A stretch of DNA of 64,000 nucleotides from Vanilla planifolia (taxonomy: Eukaryota > Streptophyta > Magnoliopsida > Asparagales > Orchidaceae), in NCBI GenBank assembly GCA_023846275.1, contig CM043870.1, forward strand, positions 9,371,527 to 9,435,526. Direction: 5' to 3'. Shown here in pieces: positions 38,640 through 50,235 of the stretch. How positions within the stretch are numbered: the first letter of the stretch is position 1; the number at the start of each line of letters is the position of its first letter. The translations under genes and the position numbers were made by a program. The notes below the pieces were generated by a model. The model worked only from the letters and a program-made list of their open reading frames with translations, ran no database searches and was not told where the DNA came from.

Positions 38640-41600
38640 CCCTAATTTTTAGCGAATAGTTCACTGATTGCAAAATATCTTTGAGAAAATTATCCCTTGT
38701 AATTGACCAAAGTATAATTTCTCAAGATTTTGAGGTTTTTAATAAGTTGTGTGAATAATAAATTCATATGTATGAAGATGTACATATTTGCATTTGTTTA
38801 ATAATACATGTATTTTGAGAATTTGATGCACCAAAACAAAATAATGATATTTTATCCATATCTTAAAAAGCATGCTAGTTGTAAGTATTTTAGAATATGA
38901 TAATGTTTATTATAAAAAAGAGCTAGTCAAGAAGAATCCATTTGTCACACACTTTTTTTTCCAAAAACACAAGTGTAACTAAAATTTAAATTATCACAAT
39001 ATCAAAATGTATCTGTAACTGATAATATAATAAGATGAGAAATACTAACATATTAAGAATTCAATAATTTTTCTCACCTACAAAATTGAAGTATAAATAT
39101 AATATCCACAAAAATTAATAAATCTCTTTATTCAATTCCAATTTAAGGTAATAAAATGAATAAATACCAAAGTCCAATAAAAAAGCACAATAAGCAACTA
39201 TCAAGTTTAATATAATAGTTTGATATAGTCTCATGTCCAATAAAATAAAAATTGATAATAAATAAATAACAAATCTATTACTAATAATGATAAAATATAA
39301 GATGATGAATTATTAAACTAGTGCACTAACTTTGATAATCTCTAGCTTGACTCTTACTCAACTCTTAGCTCTTTGATCCAACAAAAATATGAAGGTGGTG
39401 ATTTATAATGGTCAATAGAGGATTTTTAAGTCATACAATAAATCTAACATAAAATAAATAAGAAGTATTTATATAATAACTAAGTAAATCATGTAAATGA
39501 AAGACATCAATTTCTAACTACCATACCAACTAAGTTAACATATCACTATAATGCAACTAACCAGATGCTTAGTGTTCCTTATATGATCCAATACACTCTC
39601 TTGTCTAAGAGAATCATGATATGGCCTAGTACACTTTTCACATTATGTAATATAACACTCCTTAATATAATGCTAATCACATGAGCCAATCTTATAGGGT
39701 TTTAAGTGTCTACATCAATCACATGTACTTCCCACCATAAATAACAAATCATGTGTTTCGTTTAAATGTGTAACTATTATGTATACAATGGCTTCTAACC
39801 AACCTTAGAGATTTTTCCATGTGATCTAACACTTCTTCTAGAGGCTTAACCAACCATGTTTATTATTATTTCTAAGCTAAGGGAGTAAAGTAATCAACCT
39901 GCTTATCTCCTAAGTGTGCATTATCAAGAATTTACTACATCCAATCATCACCTGATCTAAATCTCATCTTTAACATGTAGCATCCTATCAACTCTAATCC
40001 ATCACTACTTAGTGTTAGTTAGATTGCCTTAATTTTAGTCTAACATATAAGCAGTTCTCATCATAAATAATAACTTAATAAATCAGGGTTTTCCTTTAAC
40101 TATAAATCTATTATTTAGGATTCTTTATGCCTTAACTAAGTCAATCTAAGATTTCAGCCCTAAATCTTATTTCAATTATCCTAAGTTGTTATCATCTAAA
40201 TATCTTAGAGATTCCATCACTAATTCAATTATTTAGATTATCTTAACCTATATTTCTTATATTTAATTTTATTTTAATTTTACCATGGACCTTACCTATT
40301 TAGGTTAACTATAGTTTTCATAAAGCCTTAGCTTTTCTCCTTAGGTTTCATATATAATGAATTACAAATACAACTAAGTCTAGATTTACACAAGTTTCAC
40401 TAGTCTTTATGTCTTCAAGATAGCCAAGAGTCACAACCCCATCCTAAAGCCTCTTTTAAGCCACCACACATCCCATAAATCATCATCCATGGTGTCAACA
40501 CATGGCCTAAGTGTCTAATTAGGGTCACTCAAGGTCTTTCCCAAAGAACTTAATCAAGCCAAAGGTCTAGCCAACATTTTATGTTATTATTTCCTTTGTC
40601 AAACCTAGCACATTCCTAATCCTTTAAGCTCAATTCAAAGGCTAAGATTACCTTACATAATCATGTTTAAGCACCTTAAGTCTTTTTTTAAACTCTTTTG
40701 AAAATTATCCATAAAACCTTAAAGTCTAACCTTAGCTTTAATACCACTAGCTATAACAAAACCCTTTACTTGTCAACCTTATTTTTACTTAGCATGACCT
40801 TCTTCTAAGTCCCCAATTCAAGCCTTTCTAAGCTTTCTAACTAAGAACTAAAGGACATACACACTTTAGGAACCATCTAGGTGTTCTTAAGGGTTGAACC
40901 CATACCTCTAATGACACAACCAAGCCATGGCTTAATACTTCTCAAGCATACTTAAGGCAAAGGAATACTTGGCTATAAATATTTCTAGGGTTTGGCTATA
41001 TCTCCAAGTACCATTAAATTATTTATGACTTAAGCTAAGGTGTAAAATATATTACATGGAATTTTATACATTTTCATTCAAGATTTTTGGTAATAAAGCT
41101 CACATTTCTACCTTGTCATGCAATCAAATTAAAAGTATGGATATTATGAAGCATAATCTTAATGTCTCTCATAACATACATATTTCAAAAAAATAAATTT
41201 ATTTGAAAACATGGAATCAAATCTTGGTTTTTCAAATTCATTGGTTCATTATGCCATGAAATTCTTTCTTTAATAATGTAACAATCAAGAAGTGAATATG
41301 ACATTTAATCTATATTATCATATGTTAATTATACTTAGAAGGAAGAGGAATTTTACTAAGGATCCTAGATTTTAGCTAAAAATAATAAAAAAATAAGATT
41401 AACATATCTAGATTATAAGAGTTATACTCAATAAAAGTTTCTCTTCTATGGTTTGACAATTTCTTAACATCTACTATGATAACCTGTGCTTATTGTCTAC
41501 TTATTTAGACAACCGACAAGGCATAAAAATTAACATGCCTTTAAACTTATTCCATATGATCATATCTTGGATAAGAGGTGTTCTGCATTAATAAATATAC

Positions 41601-41800
41601 ATTATAAGTCTATCTTTCACATATATCTATAGATAAAGCTAAACAGTAAAGCATATTATCATATAATTCAATTTGTATTCATAGGTAATATGTTAGTACA
41701 CATTTTTGTAAGAGTTATTTAGAAATATTGCATAAGAAAAGAATAATACATGACCCTTTATAATAATAAAATCTCCCTTTGTCTTGAGTAGAAGAACTTT
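38640..41800. other. Unassigned AT-rich region
   Basis: About 3 kb with stops in all frames and no domain I recognise. The part from 39.3 to 41.0 kb is richer in C than its surroundings and contains many CTAA/CCTTA words. That composition suits an old LTR, but I cannot define ends. Confidence 0.4.
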
Positions 41801-42100
41801 CCTCTCTTTTTAAGCAAGTTTTTATTTACTGTGTGATCAGGAACTATTAACTTGTTGTATGATCTGGTAGCCACAATTTATTATGTGATATGGTAGTTAA
41901 GGTCTATGGAGATGGTGTATATACATTCTCCTTGCATGTAATTCGACATCCATTGCTTGTTGTTTGATCGAGTGATGGATATAATGAGATGCTAGGAGAG
42001 TTGAGATGGGTTTCTCAAGGATATGATCCATTGAGGGATATTAGAGAACTTATTATTTGAAAAGAGATGGTAATTAAGATAAAAACTATTGATATAATTC

Positions 42101-42105
<5 letters not shown>

Positions 42106-42151
<46 letters not shown>
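42106..42151. repeat. (TA)n microsatellite
   Basis: About 45 bp of uninterrupted TA dinucleotides. Confidence 0.97.
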
Positions 42152-42156
<5 letters not shown>

Positions 42157-42670
42157 TTATACAAGTTAGTTTATAAAAAAGAATGTGAATATGGTTGTGT
42201 TTTAAAATATTAAACACTTTGGTATAGTATACATTTGCATTCAAATATTTTGTTATATTCTCAAAGAGTTATGAAGATATGACCCCCTCCTATATGACAT
42301 GTACCTTTACATTGTGCTTAAGATCTAGTATATTTTATGACATATTCATTTTTCTTACCTAATTATTTTCATTATTAGTTATCTACTGAGTCTTTTTACT
42401 CACTTTTACTTACATTGTAAGACATGACATATGTACATATTGAATAGGGATACTTAAAGATACATGAATAGGTACCTAAGACTAGAAATAATATATTTTG
42501 TAGATAATTACTTAGTAATATAGATTTTTATGTAATACATATTTATATAGACTTTCTAGAGACTATGATGTAGATTTTGTCATTATGATATGGTATTTAA
42601 TCTAATAATGAGGTTTTTATCATGATAACATTACTTTATAGTGGTATTTGGTTTAGTAATAGTTGATTTT

Positions 42671-42673
<3 letters not shown>

Positions 42674-42708
<35 letters not shown>
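42674..42708. repeat. (TA)n microsatellite
   Basis: About 35 bp of uninterrupted TA dinucleotides, some 520 bp right of the previous array. Confidence 0.97.
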
Positions 42709-42709
<1 letters not shown>

Positions 42710-43139
42710 TATTGATAAAGTTAAGAAATTGAATTTTATGTATATGAGAAAATGAATAGCTTTTAGAGGAGATTTTGTCTATTTGTTTCTAAAAATTTGA
42801 AGCTCCTTGTTAGTCAAATTTGAAGGATTAGAGGATTAAGATTAATTAAGAGTATGATCAATCATTTTCTTATCTGATTAGTTTAATAGTGTCCTCGTAA
42901 TTAGCTAAGGCTTTGTTTTCTTTACATATATTCAAAGTGGAAGGAATTAAGAGATAGTGGTCAGGTGAGGTGTGACAAAATGCTTAATATATGTTTTATT
43001 AAACCAAATGTCTCACCATGGGAAGCACCTAACTTTCTTGTTAAAAAAAATAATAGGAGTCAATAAAGTTAGTGGTTTTGTCTAAAGTCATTCAACAAGG
43101 TATCAATAATTAAAAAATAGAAATTAAGAAATTTTGAAA

Positions 43140-44510
43140 ATAATATTTAGAACTAGTTATCATTTTGGATTAACAAATGCTTTGATTACTTTTATGGATT
43201 TGATGAATTGAACCTTCAAGTAATGGGTAGATAGATTTGTCATAATATTTGTTGATGACAACTTAATCTATTTTAAGGATGTAAAGGAATATGCATTTCA
43301 TCTAAACATAGTACTACAAAGGTAAAAGAGTTGATGTTATATGCCAAATTATTTTAATGCAGCTTTTGGTTGTTTGGTATCTCTTTTTTAGGACATGTCA
43401 TTTGTGTTGCATGCTTATTTGTGGAAACTTCACAAGTTTTAACAACTATTTATATCCTAGTTCACAAATGTCATAGAAATGCAAAGTTTCTTTTGGGATA
43501 AAAAGGGTATAATAAGAATTTTGTCAAGGGATTCTAAAAAATTATTATATCTTTGATAAGGTTAACTCAAAAGGTATTTATATCTGAAAGAAACTAGGAA
43601 CGTGAAAACATATTTTAAAAACTTAAGAAGAAAATAACTTCAACACTAGTTTTGGCTTTACCTCAGAGTGATGAGAAATATTGGGTATAAGTTAATGCTT
43701 TTTGGTAGGACTTGGGAACATATTAATGCAAAATAAAACTATTATAACCTTTGCTTCAAGCAGCTATAACCTTATGAGAAGAATTACCTTACTCATGACC
43801 TAAAACTATCTTTGTATTATCAATATAGAGACACTACTTGTAAGGCATAAGAGCATAGGTATACTTTGATCACTAAATTCTTAAATTCATCTGCACTTAG
43901 AAGAAACTAAATTTTAGGAAAAGAGGATTACTTGAATTAATCAAGCACTATCATTTGGATATCATTTATCTACTTGAAAAATCCAATGTGGATGTAGATC
44001 TCTAAATCAAGAGAAAGTTTAAATAGCATGATATCAAATTTGAAGAAATCATAATTATATAAAGAAACGGCTCACGTAAGGCTAATTAATATATCTAAAT
44101 CCAATAAGAGAAACTTTGTACAATTAACAAATTGCAATAGATTGGCTATAAGAACTTAAAGAGCTACAAGACAATGACAAGGAAATACAAAAATCAAAGA
44201 CAAGGTTTGGAGAGCCAAGAAAGTAATTTTAATTTGAATGAGGATAATATTCGTTATTTTAAGAATAGGATATATATATATATTATTAAGGAAAAATGGA
44301 AGAAAATTATAGTAAATAAGGCACATTCAACTATGTATCTTATGAACCATGAAATGATAAATATGTATAAGGATATGGAAGAAATATTTAATGGCTTGGA
44401 ATGAAAAAGGACAAATAGAACTATGCAAGCAAATACCATGTATGTCAATGAGTTAGAGAGGAACAATAAAGATTGAGTCATTTAATGCAATCCCTTTCTT
44501 TTCTTATATA
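43140..44510 (+). mobile_element. Gypsy pol remnant: reverse transcriptase, RNase H, integrase zinc-binding domain
   Basis: Conserved blocks run in order with several stops: HFGLTNALITFMDLMN, then FVIIFVDDNLIYFKDVKE (catalytic VDD kept), near 43160-43300. Next come a YYRRF-type region, LMRNIGYK (from an LPQSDxxYWV-type RNase H start), and PYEKNYLTHDLK near 43765. An open 76-codon stretch at 44174-44404 covers the integrase HHCC region (NLNEDNIRYFKNR, INMYKDMEEI), continuing to KYHVCQ-like sequence at about 44440. Gag and protease are missing to the left. Confidence 0.83.
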
Positions 44511-46917
44511 AAAATGGGAAAAGATATCTATAAATTTTGTTGTCAGTCTTCCCAAAACTAACCTATAGCAAGATGCAAAATAGGTAGTCATAAATATGAT
44601 AAACAAGAATACTCATTCCTTATCTATAGAGACTATATACTCTGTCACAAACTACTTAGAAAAAAAATACTCAAACAATAAAAAGCTTAAAATGTATCAA
44701 AATATTAGGTTATCATAGAGCACGTGGCAAAATCTCAAGGATGTAATTTACAAATGATAGAGTTGACAAAAAAACATCAAAAATCTAGATACCATAAGTT
44801 TCTCTTATTTAAAATTCACATAAAGTTCTAAAAATAAAATATTCTGTCACTCAATGTCATATACTAAATCCTTTAGAAACCCCTAATTCTATGAATATTT
44901 ATATCCTAGTTTATAACATCCTAAATAATAAAAATAAAATATATTTTATTATATTTGTATTATTTTTAATTTTATAATTTTTTTTTGAAATTTTTTGGTA
45001 TTAAGTTTTATCTTTTTGAATTATTATACATCACTAAAAAGGAGATATAAACTTCAACATGGGGAGTTAAGCTAAGAAATTGAATATACAAATAATTTTG
45101 AAGCTAATGAACCAAGTTAGTGAAAATTAAAATTTTCAAAAAATTAAAATGAATGATTGGAGATTAATAAAAGTATATTTATGTGTTTTAAAAAAATACT
45201 TAGAATTAATGAAAATATTAAATAGAGTAAAAAAATTATGAAATCTTATTAACACTTAAAGCTTTAAATGATCAACTTAATAAATTGTTTTGGCACAAAA
45301 AGGAGGTGCACATCTAAGGAATTAAAAGTTGAAGACAATTTAAAGAAAATTATTAAATAATGATTTTTAAAGGATTTAAATTCAAAAGTTATTATAAATG
45401 TTAAGTGTCATGAAAAAATAATGAAATTTGGCCAATGTATAGAAACTGTCAAGAAACTTTAAACAAAAATAGTTGATGAATTTTTAAAACTTGAATAATT
45501 AAAAAAATACAAAGAATTTATAGTTTCCTAGGTTTAATTAAAATAAGAATTTAATTAATTCTTAAATCCCTTGAGTTCTTGAAACTCTAATGGATGCACA
45601 ATGGAGGTGGAGAACCAACATTGAAGGTGACATAAATCAAAGGGATATTATGATATTCCAAGAGGTGAGGTGGCAAGGAAGTGTCCTTTGAAGAGGTGTA
45701 GTTAGTTGAAGGGATTTAGAGCATAGGGAATGTGAAGGGATATTAAACAAGTGTAAGGGAGTGGGTGACCACGATTGAGGGGGAGTTTTTCCAAAATTTC
45801 TCAAAGAAGCATTATGGTCAAGACCTTAGAGAGAATTAGTGTCATTGAAGCAATTAAAAAGAATTAGAGGATATTTGGAAACCATTATTGCATCAAATAC
45901 TATAGGAGGTATTGTAGTACCAGATGAAAGGAAAAAGTGGAATAAAGTAAAGGCATTGATTTCAATATTCTTTCTAAAGTAAAGGCATTAATTTCAAAGC
46001 TTTAAGGCTTTCCAATAGCTCTTCTCTCTTCCTCTCCTTAGCTCTCTCTCTCTCCCTCTTACTTTTAAGGGTTTTGTAAGTGTTGTTGCTCTTAGACTTA
46101 GGAAGAGATTAAATAATCCTTTTATTAATATAAAGATTTAGGCATTTAAAATTCTAATAATAATTTTATTCTTCAAAAATTTCTAAAACTTCTAAAGTTT
46201 CAAAAATTACAAATCACATACTAATAAATTTCTTATGTAAGACTCTCCTTGCTTGTTTGCTTAAATCACCAATTTGACTATCAGTGGCATGGCATGCATT
46301 TTGAGAGGTATTTAAACTCATCAATTTTTAAATTTTTCATTTACTCATAATCAAAACAAAAATCATGTAGTCATATACCTTAAGTATTTTATTATTAAAT
46401 ATTAAGGTTATTACATACTCAATAGAGAGTTTGGATCAAATTTATGTGGATCAAATAGTGAGACTATGTGATATGCCAAAAGCTATCATACATAAAACAT
46501 TTAGAGGAAGATATTATCTCTAACCCCTCTACCAAATAATATATTTAATAGTACCAATATCAAGTTAATCATCAGAGTAAATAACTAAATTGAGGACATT
46601 ATTAACCACTCAGGTGAGGATGATAATAAAACTAATTACATTTTCATTTTTAATTCTATTTCAAATCTATTAATTAATCAAAATTAATTTAAATTTAGAA
46701 TTTAAATAGAAAGAGTCTCTCCTATAAATATTCAATTTTTCATATACAAGAAATTACATAACAACATCAAATCACAACATATCATATTCCATTATCCACA
46801 ATATCAACATTCTCAACATATAATAATAATAATATCTATATTATTGTAATTTATCTACATCAAAATGTTAATAAAAGAATTATATAAATATCATAAATAT
46901 ATCATAGCTATATAAAT
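44511..46917. other. Unassigned retrotransposon-like noncoding DNA
   Basis: No open frames or domains. From about 45.59 to 46.10 kb there is a G/A-rich block followed by a CT-rich tract (CTCTTCTCTCTTCCTCTCC) and TAAGGGTTTTGTAAG, which looks like an LTR leader. The last 200 bp form the left flank of the solo LTR and appear continuous with sequence after 50235. Confidence 0.4.
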
Positions 46918-47280
46918 TGTTATACCCGGTAAAATTTTATGTATTTGATCTTTAATAAATTAATTGTGGCTTGGATGATTTCGAATCGACAGTAGGATGA
47001 GCCAGAAACTCAATTGTAGGCTATTGGAATTTCTGAAATCTTTTGGGAATTTTTCGGAGCACCGAGGAATTTTTAATTAATTTTCCCTGTTTAATTAGAT
47101 TTATTGGATTTTTAGAAATTCGAAAATCCATTTAAATTAAACCGGAAATTGGTTTACCGCGCGTGAACCGGACCGGAACGGTTCAGCGGAGGCGGAGACG
47201 GTTCGCCGAGTGAGTTTGCGCGTGCGTTCTGATAAGCTGATCGGACGGTCGTGATCGACGGTTGGGATTGAACCGGCTGA

Positions 47281-47379
47281 TCGGGTGCTTACCGTGTCGA
47301 TAGCGTGTCGACAGCGCGTATCGGGTGCTTACCGTGTCGAAAGCGTGTCAACGGCGCGTAATGGGTTTCACCGTGTCGG
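47281..47379 (+). repeat. 40-bp tandem repeat (2.5 units) just upstream of the LTR TATA box
   Basis: Units at 47281-47320 and 47321-47360 both start TCGGGTGCTTACCGTGTCGA and differ at only a few positions. A partial third unit keeps ACCGTGTCGG. The array stops about 7 bp before TTATAAAA. Confidence 0.93.
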
Positions 47380-47385
47380 CCAGAA

Positions 47386-47393
47386 TTATAAAA
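47386..47393 (+). promoter_or_regulatory. TATA box of the solo LTR
   Basis: TTATAAAA in a GC-rich setting, followed by the GC-rich leader. It would place the U3/R boundary near 47.42 kb, so U3 is only about 0.5 kb and R-U5 about 2.8 kb. Confidence 0.7.
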
Positions 47394-47591
47394 CCCTCGC
47401 GAAACGATTAGGGTTTGTTCGGCCGACCGATAGAGAGAGTTTTTCCGGCGTACGGCGCGTGATTCCGGCGGCCTGGCAAGGGGCTTTTTGTGCCTGGAGA
47501 TTCACGGGAACGAGGAGAGTCAATTCGTACCGGATTCGTTCGGCGAGGAGCTGCGGCGAGCTACGGACGAAGTTCACCGTCGCCGGCGTCG

Positions 47592-47602
47592 TTGAGGTAG
47601 GA
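47592..47602 (+). promoter_or_regulatory. Candidate splice donor at the end of the GC-rich LTR leader
   Basis: TTGAG|GTAGGA, about 200 bp after the TATA box, where composition switches abruptly from GC-rich to AT-rich. The partial LTR at 62.5 kb has a comparable donor (CAG|GTAAAT) at the same kind of boundary. Use as a splice site is inferred. Confidence 0.4.
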
Positions 47603-48192
47603 AATTCAGATTTAAATCAGTTAATTAGCAAATTAAACACATGGATTATTTTGCAAATTACTACCTGAGCATGCGAATTGTGGTTTTTTTTTGGATTGAT
47701 TAATGCAATTATTGAATTTAGCATGTTTAGGGTTTTCGAAATAAAAAAAAAAAAAAAAAATTTATTATGCTGTCGAATTCGGGAAGTTTACCAAGCATGT
47801 GTTGAAATTGATTATGTGCTTTATTCATGTTAAGGTAGTATCGTATGCTGGAATTGTTTAATTTCGCAAATTGTCAAATTGGGGATCGGATGAAAGTCCT
47901 TCGGCGGAAAATTTTGATTAAACCTTAGAAATTAGTGGCAATTATTGAAACATTAGGATAGTACGAACGTAGAATTTTGTTTCTCTTTGTTCGCGGTCGC
48001 CGGAAATCGGCGGAAGAATTTGATTTGGTCGGCGATTGCGTCGGCTAGGGTTTCGCGGGCGTCGGACCGAGGAAGGAGAAGGGTTTAGATAATTACAAAT
48101 TTAATTAAGTAATTAATGGTATTTACGCTATTTTATTAGTAATTAAAATCAATCCAATTAACGGATTATTAAGAAAATTGGTTCGGCGGTGT

Positions 48193-48365
48193 CGCGGTTC
48201 AGCGCGAGAGTTCCGAACCGGCAGCGAAAACCGGTTCAGCGGGATTCGGCGCGGACGAACGGCACGAAGGCCCGAACCGGCAGCGAAAACCGGTTCGCGG
48301 TTCAGCGCGGGTTTTCCGAACCGGCAGCGAAACCCGGTTCAGCGGAACGCGGGCGCGGACGAATG
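48193..48365 (+). repeat. GC-rich repeats with GAACCGG/CCGGTTC stem-loops
   Basis: CCGAACCGGCAGCGAAA occurs three times (about 48213, 48272 and 48316). In the first two, GAACCGG is followed after a 9-nt spacer by its reverse complement CCGGTTC, giving a 7-bp stem; the third keeps most of it. The larger unit GCGGTTCAGCGCG... is present twice (48193 and 48296). Confidence 0.9.
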
Positions 48366-48378
48366 GCGAAGGAAAAAC

Positions 48379-48660
48379 TTAATTCGGAAATAAATCCGAA
48401 TTTTCGGAAAATGGATATATGTGAATTTAAATTTTAATTCGGAAATTTATTCCGAATTTCGGAAAATTAAGAAAGGGCAGAATTTGATTTTTTGGAATTT
48501 TTAAATTAATTCAGAAATTAATCCGAATTTTTGGAAAAAAACAGGATATATGTGGAATTTATTAATCCGAATTTTCGGAAAAAGGATATATGTGGAATTT
48601 AAATTTTATTTGGAAATTTATTTCGAATTTCGGAAAATGGATAAAGGGCAGAAATTGAAG
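48379..48660 (+). repeat. Diverged tandem duplication of about 150 bp in the solo LTR
   Basis: Two composite units carry the same order: AATCCGAATTTTCGGAAAA, then GGATATATGTG(G)AATTTAAATTTT, then a second TTCCGAATTTCGGAAAAT-like block, then AAAGGGCAGAA. The CCGAATTTTCGG segments are themselves short palindromes. Confidence 0.85.
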
Positions 48661-49145
48661 TTGAAATTTAAAATTTCCTGAAACGAGAAAAATGTGATTT
48701 AGGGAAATCACATAGACAAGTTGAAAGTTACTGTTGGAAATTATCTATAAATTCAGTACAGCTGGATCAGTTGGAAGGAAGTGTGACACTTGGGTAAGTG
48801 TTACCAGAATAGTCAGAATTTCTATACAGTTTATGTTACTTGGATGGCATTGACATGGATTGAGTCAGTTTACTCAGTGTTGGCATATTTTATGGATTGG
48901 CATACTGGACCGGACTACTATAGACCCTATATGATGTTTTAGGGTAGTTGTGGTAGGTAACTGTGCGGTTCAGACTTAGCTTCCACAGTATACATGTGAC
49001 TGGTATGCGCCTTGTTGTACCTGGATACATGTTGCCGGATCTTGGAGTTAGAGATTGGCAATGACTGTAGGGGCGTGAGCTTCTATGGAAGTTGTTGGTA
49101 GAGGACTCTTTGGGACGGTGGCTGAGTCGATCTCTCCTGGTCCAT

Positions 49146-49252
49146 GTGTGTAGGCCTGCGCGCCTGAGGGTGGCAGGGGTGTCTCGCAGTGGCTAGCCAA
49201 GTGTGTAGGCCTGCGCGCCTTAGGGTGGCAGGGGTGTCTCACGTTGGCTAGA
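49146..49252 (+). repeat. 55-bp tandem duplication in the solo LTR
   Basis: GTGTGTAGGCCTGCGCGCCT, followed by AGGGTGGCAGGGGTGTCTC and a GGCTAG end, occurs at 49146-49200 and again at 49201-49252 with few differences. Confidence 0.95.
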
Positions 49253-50165
49253 GATTTTGTGACTGGATTTGTCTATAGTCTCCAGGAGATTGATTGACGA
49301 GAGACACTGCGGTGTCGGGTGCTTAGGCGCCATGCGTGTTTCGAGATGGGCGTTCCCACTGGCACGTTGCCTGGTAGCCCAGAGGAGAGCTACTCTGGTG
49401 TGACTGGGGTGGCTGTGGTTGGTCGGAGTCTGGGACTGAGAGTGCCTATCCACCGTACATTGTTATGCTGTATTCCTGTATTTTTGCTATTATCCTTCTC
49501 TTGCATGTGAGTTTTACTAGCTGACTTTCCTACTGGGCGTAGCTCATTCCTGTATTATATATTTTCAGTGGCTCGGCAGACTTGACGCTACCGGATTAGG
49601 TGGGATCGTGGTCAGCAGGCTTGTGAAGGATTTCTGATTGGTGATTGTCTGAGATATTCTGGTTAGTTGATTGTTGCTGTTGGATGTTCAGTGAGACTGT
49701 TATTCTCATATGTTACATATAATTTGAGGGTAATTCGGAATTATGTATCTGGATGAACAATATTACACTTGTGGACTTGTATCTTATTCTTGTAATGTAG
49801 TTCCATTTACTGTCTTATCTTATTGTCTTGGAGTATGGTGAGTGGAGTGCTACATTTATCTGTGGATGTTATATATCTTCCGTTTGATAGTGAGGTCATT
49901 ACATGACTATGGAACTTAACCGTGGGGGTTCAGACTTCTATCAGATCGGTTCTCCTACCGGTGTGGGTAAGGAGTATTTGGTCTAGTAGGAGTAACATTG
50001 CGCGAGTCCATCTGTTAACTCAGGAGTCATGAACCTGACTTGACGGTGTACCCGGGAGATGGGATCCACATTGTTAAGGAAGGTAGGTGTGTAATGATGT
50101 GTTATATCCTATGTTTTTCGTAGGCTACTCAGGTTGGTATGGGACGATCTGAGCTGTCTATATGT

Positions 50166-50188
50166 AAAAAAAAAAAAAAAAAAAAAAA
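50166..50188 (+). repeat. A23 homopolymer near the 3' end of the solo LTR
   Basis: Twenty-three A residues 42 bp before the LTR end. A second run (A18, 47743-47760) lies after the leader. Neither follows an AATAAA signal, so I do not read them as reverse-transcribed poly(A) tails. Confidence 0.9.
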
Positions 50189-50235
50189 TGTATGCCAAAA
50201 ATCAGCCTAGGAAAAAAATGGGGTGTAACATAAAT

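Larger units (their letters stand above)
41800..42977 (+). mobile_element. Probable gypsy LTR remnant preceding the pol fragment
   Basis: The region ends GTGAGGTGTGACA at about 42977, an LTR-like 3' terminus (…GTGTGACA). A plus-strand gypsy pol fragment follows after only about 160 bp. It contains two long TA microsatellites. The start is not defined. Confidence 0.4.
46918..50230 (+). mobile_element. Complete 3,313-bp solo LTR with 5-bp target-site duplication
   Basis: It begins TGTTATACCCGG and ends GGGTGTAACA, a near-perfect terminal inverted repeat with TG...CA ends. It is flanked by the direct repeat TAAAT (46913-46917 and 50231-50235). No primer site, polypurine tract, gag or pol lies inside, so this is an LTR left by recombination, or an element lacking an internal region. 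It is markedly more GC/CpG-rich than its surroundings between about 47.1 and 49.5 kb. Inside are a TATA box, a candidate splice donor, several tandem duplications and two A-runs. Length and termini suggest a gypsy element with very long LTRs; the lineage is not determined. Confidence 0.9.

Noticed and set aside
47285-47668. 127-codon open frame in the GC-rich solo-LTR leader
   Set aside because: It has no ATG at the stated start, crosses the candidate splice donor and the GC-to-AT boundary, and overlaps the TATA box. High GC content explains the lack of stops. No domain recognised.
48178-48437. Two overlapping Arg-rich open frames
   Set aside because: Both arise from the GC-rich stem-loop repeats; openness in two frames at once is a composition effect.
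49048-49510. Open frames on both strands in the 55-bp duplication
   Set aside because: They are translations of a tandem repeat in the LTR. None starts or ends in a way that suggests a gene.
50166-50188. A23 run read as the tail of a retroposed cDNA
   Set aside because: It lies inside an LTR with exact TG...CA ends and target duplication, and no LINE, SINE or gene copy precedes it.
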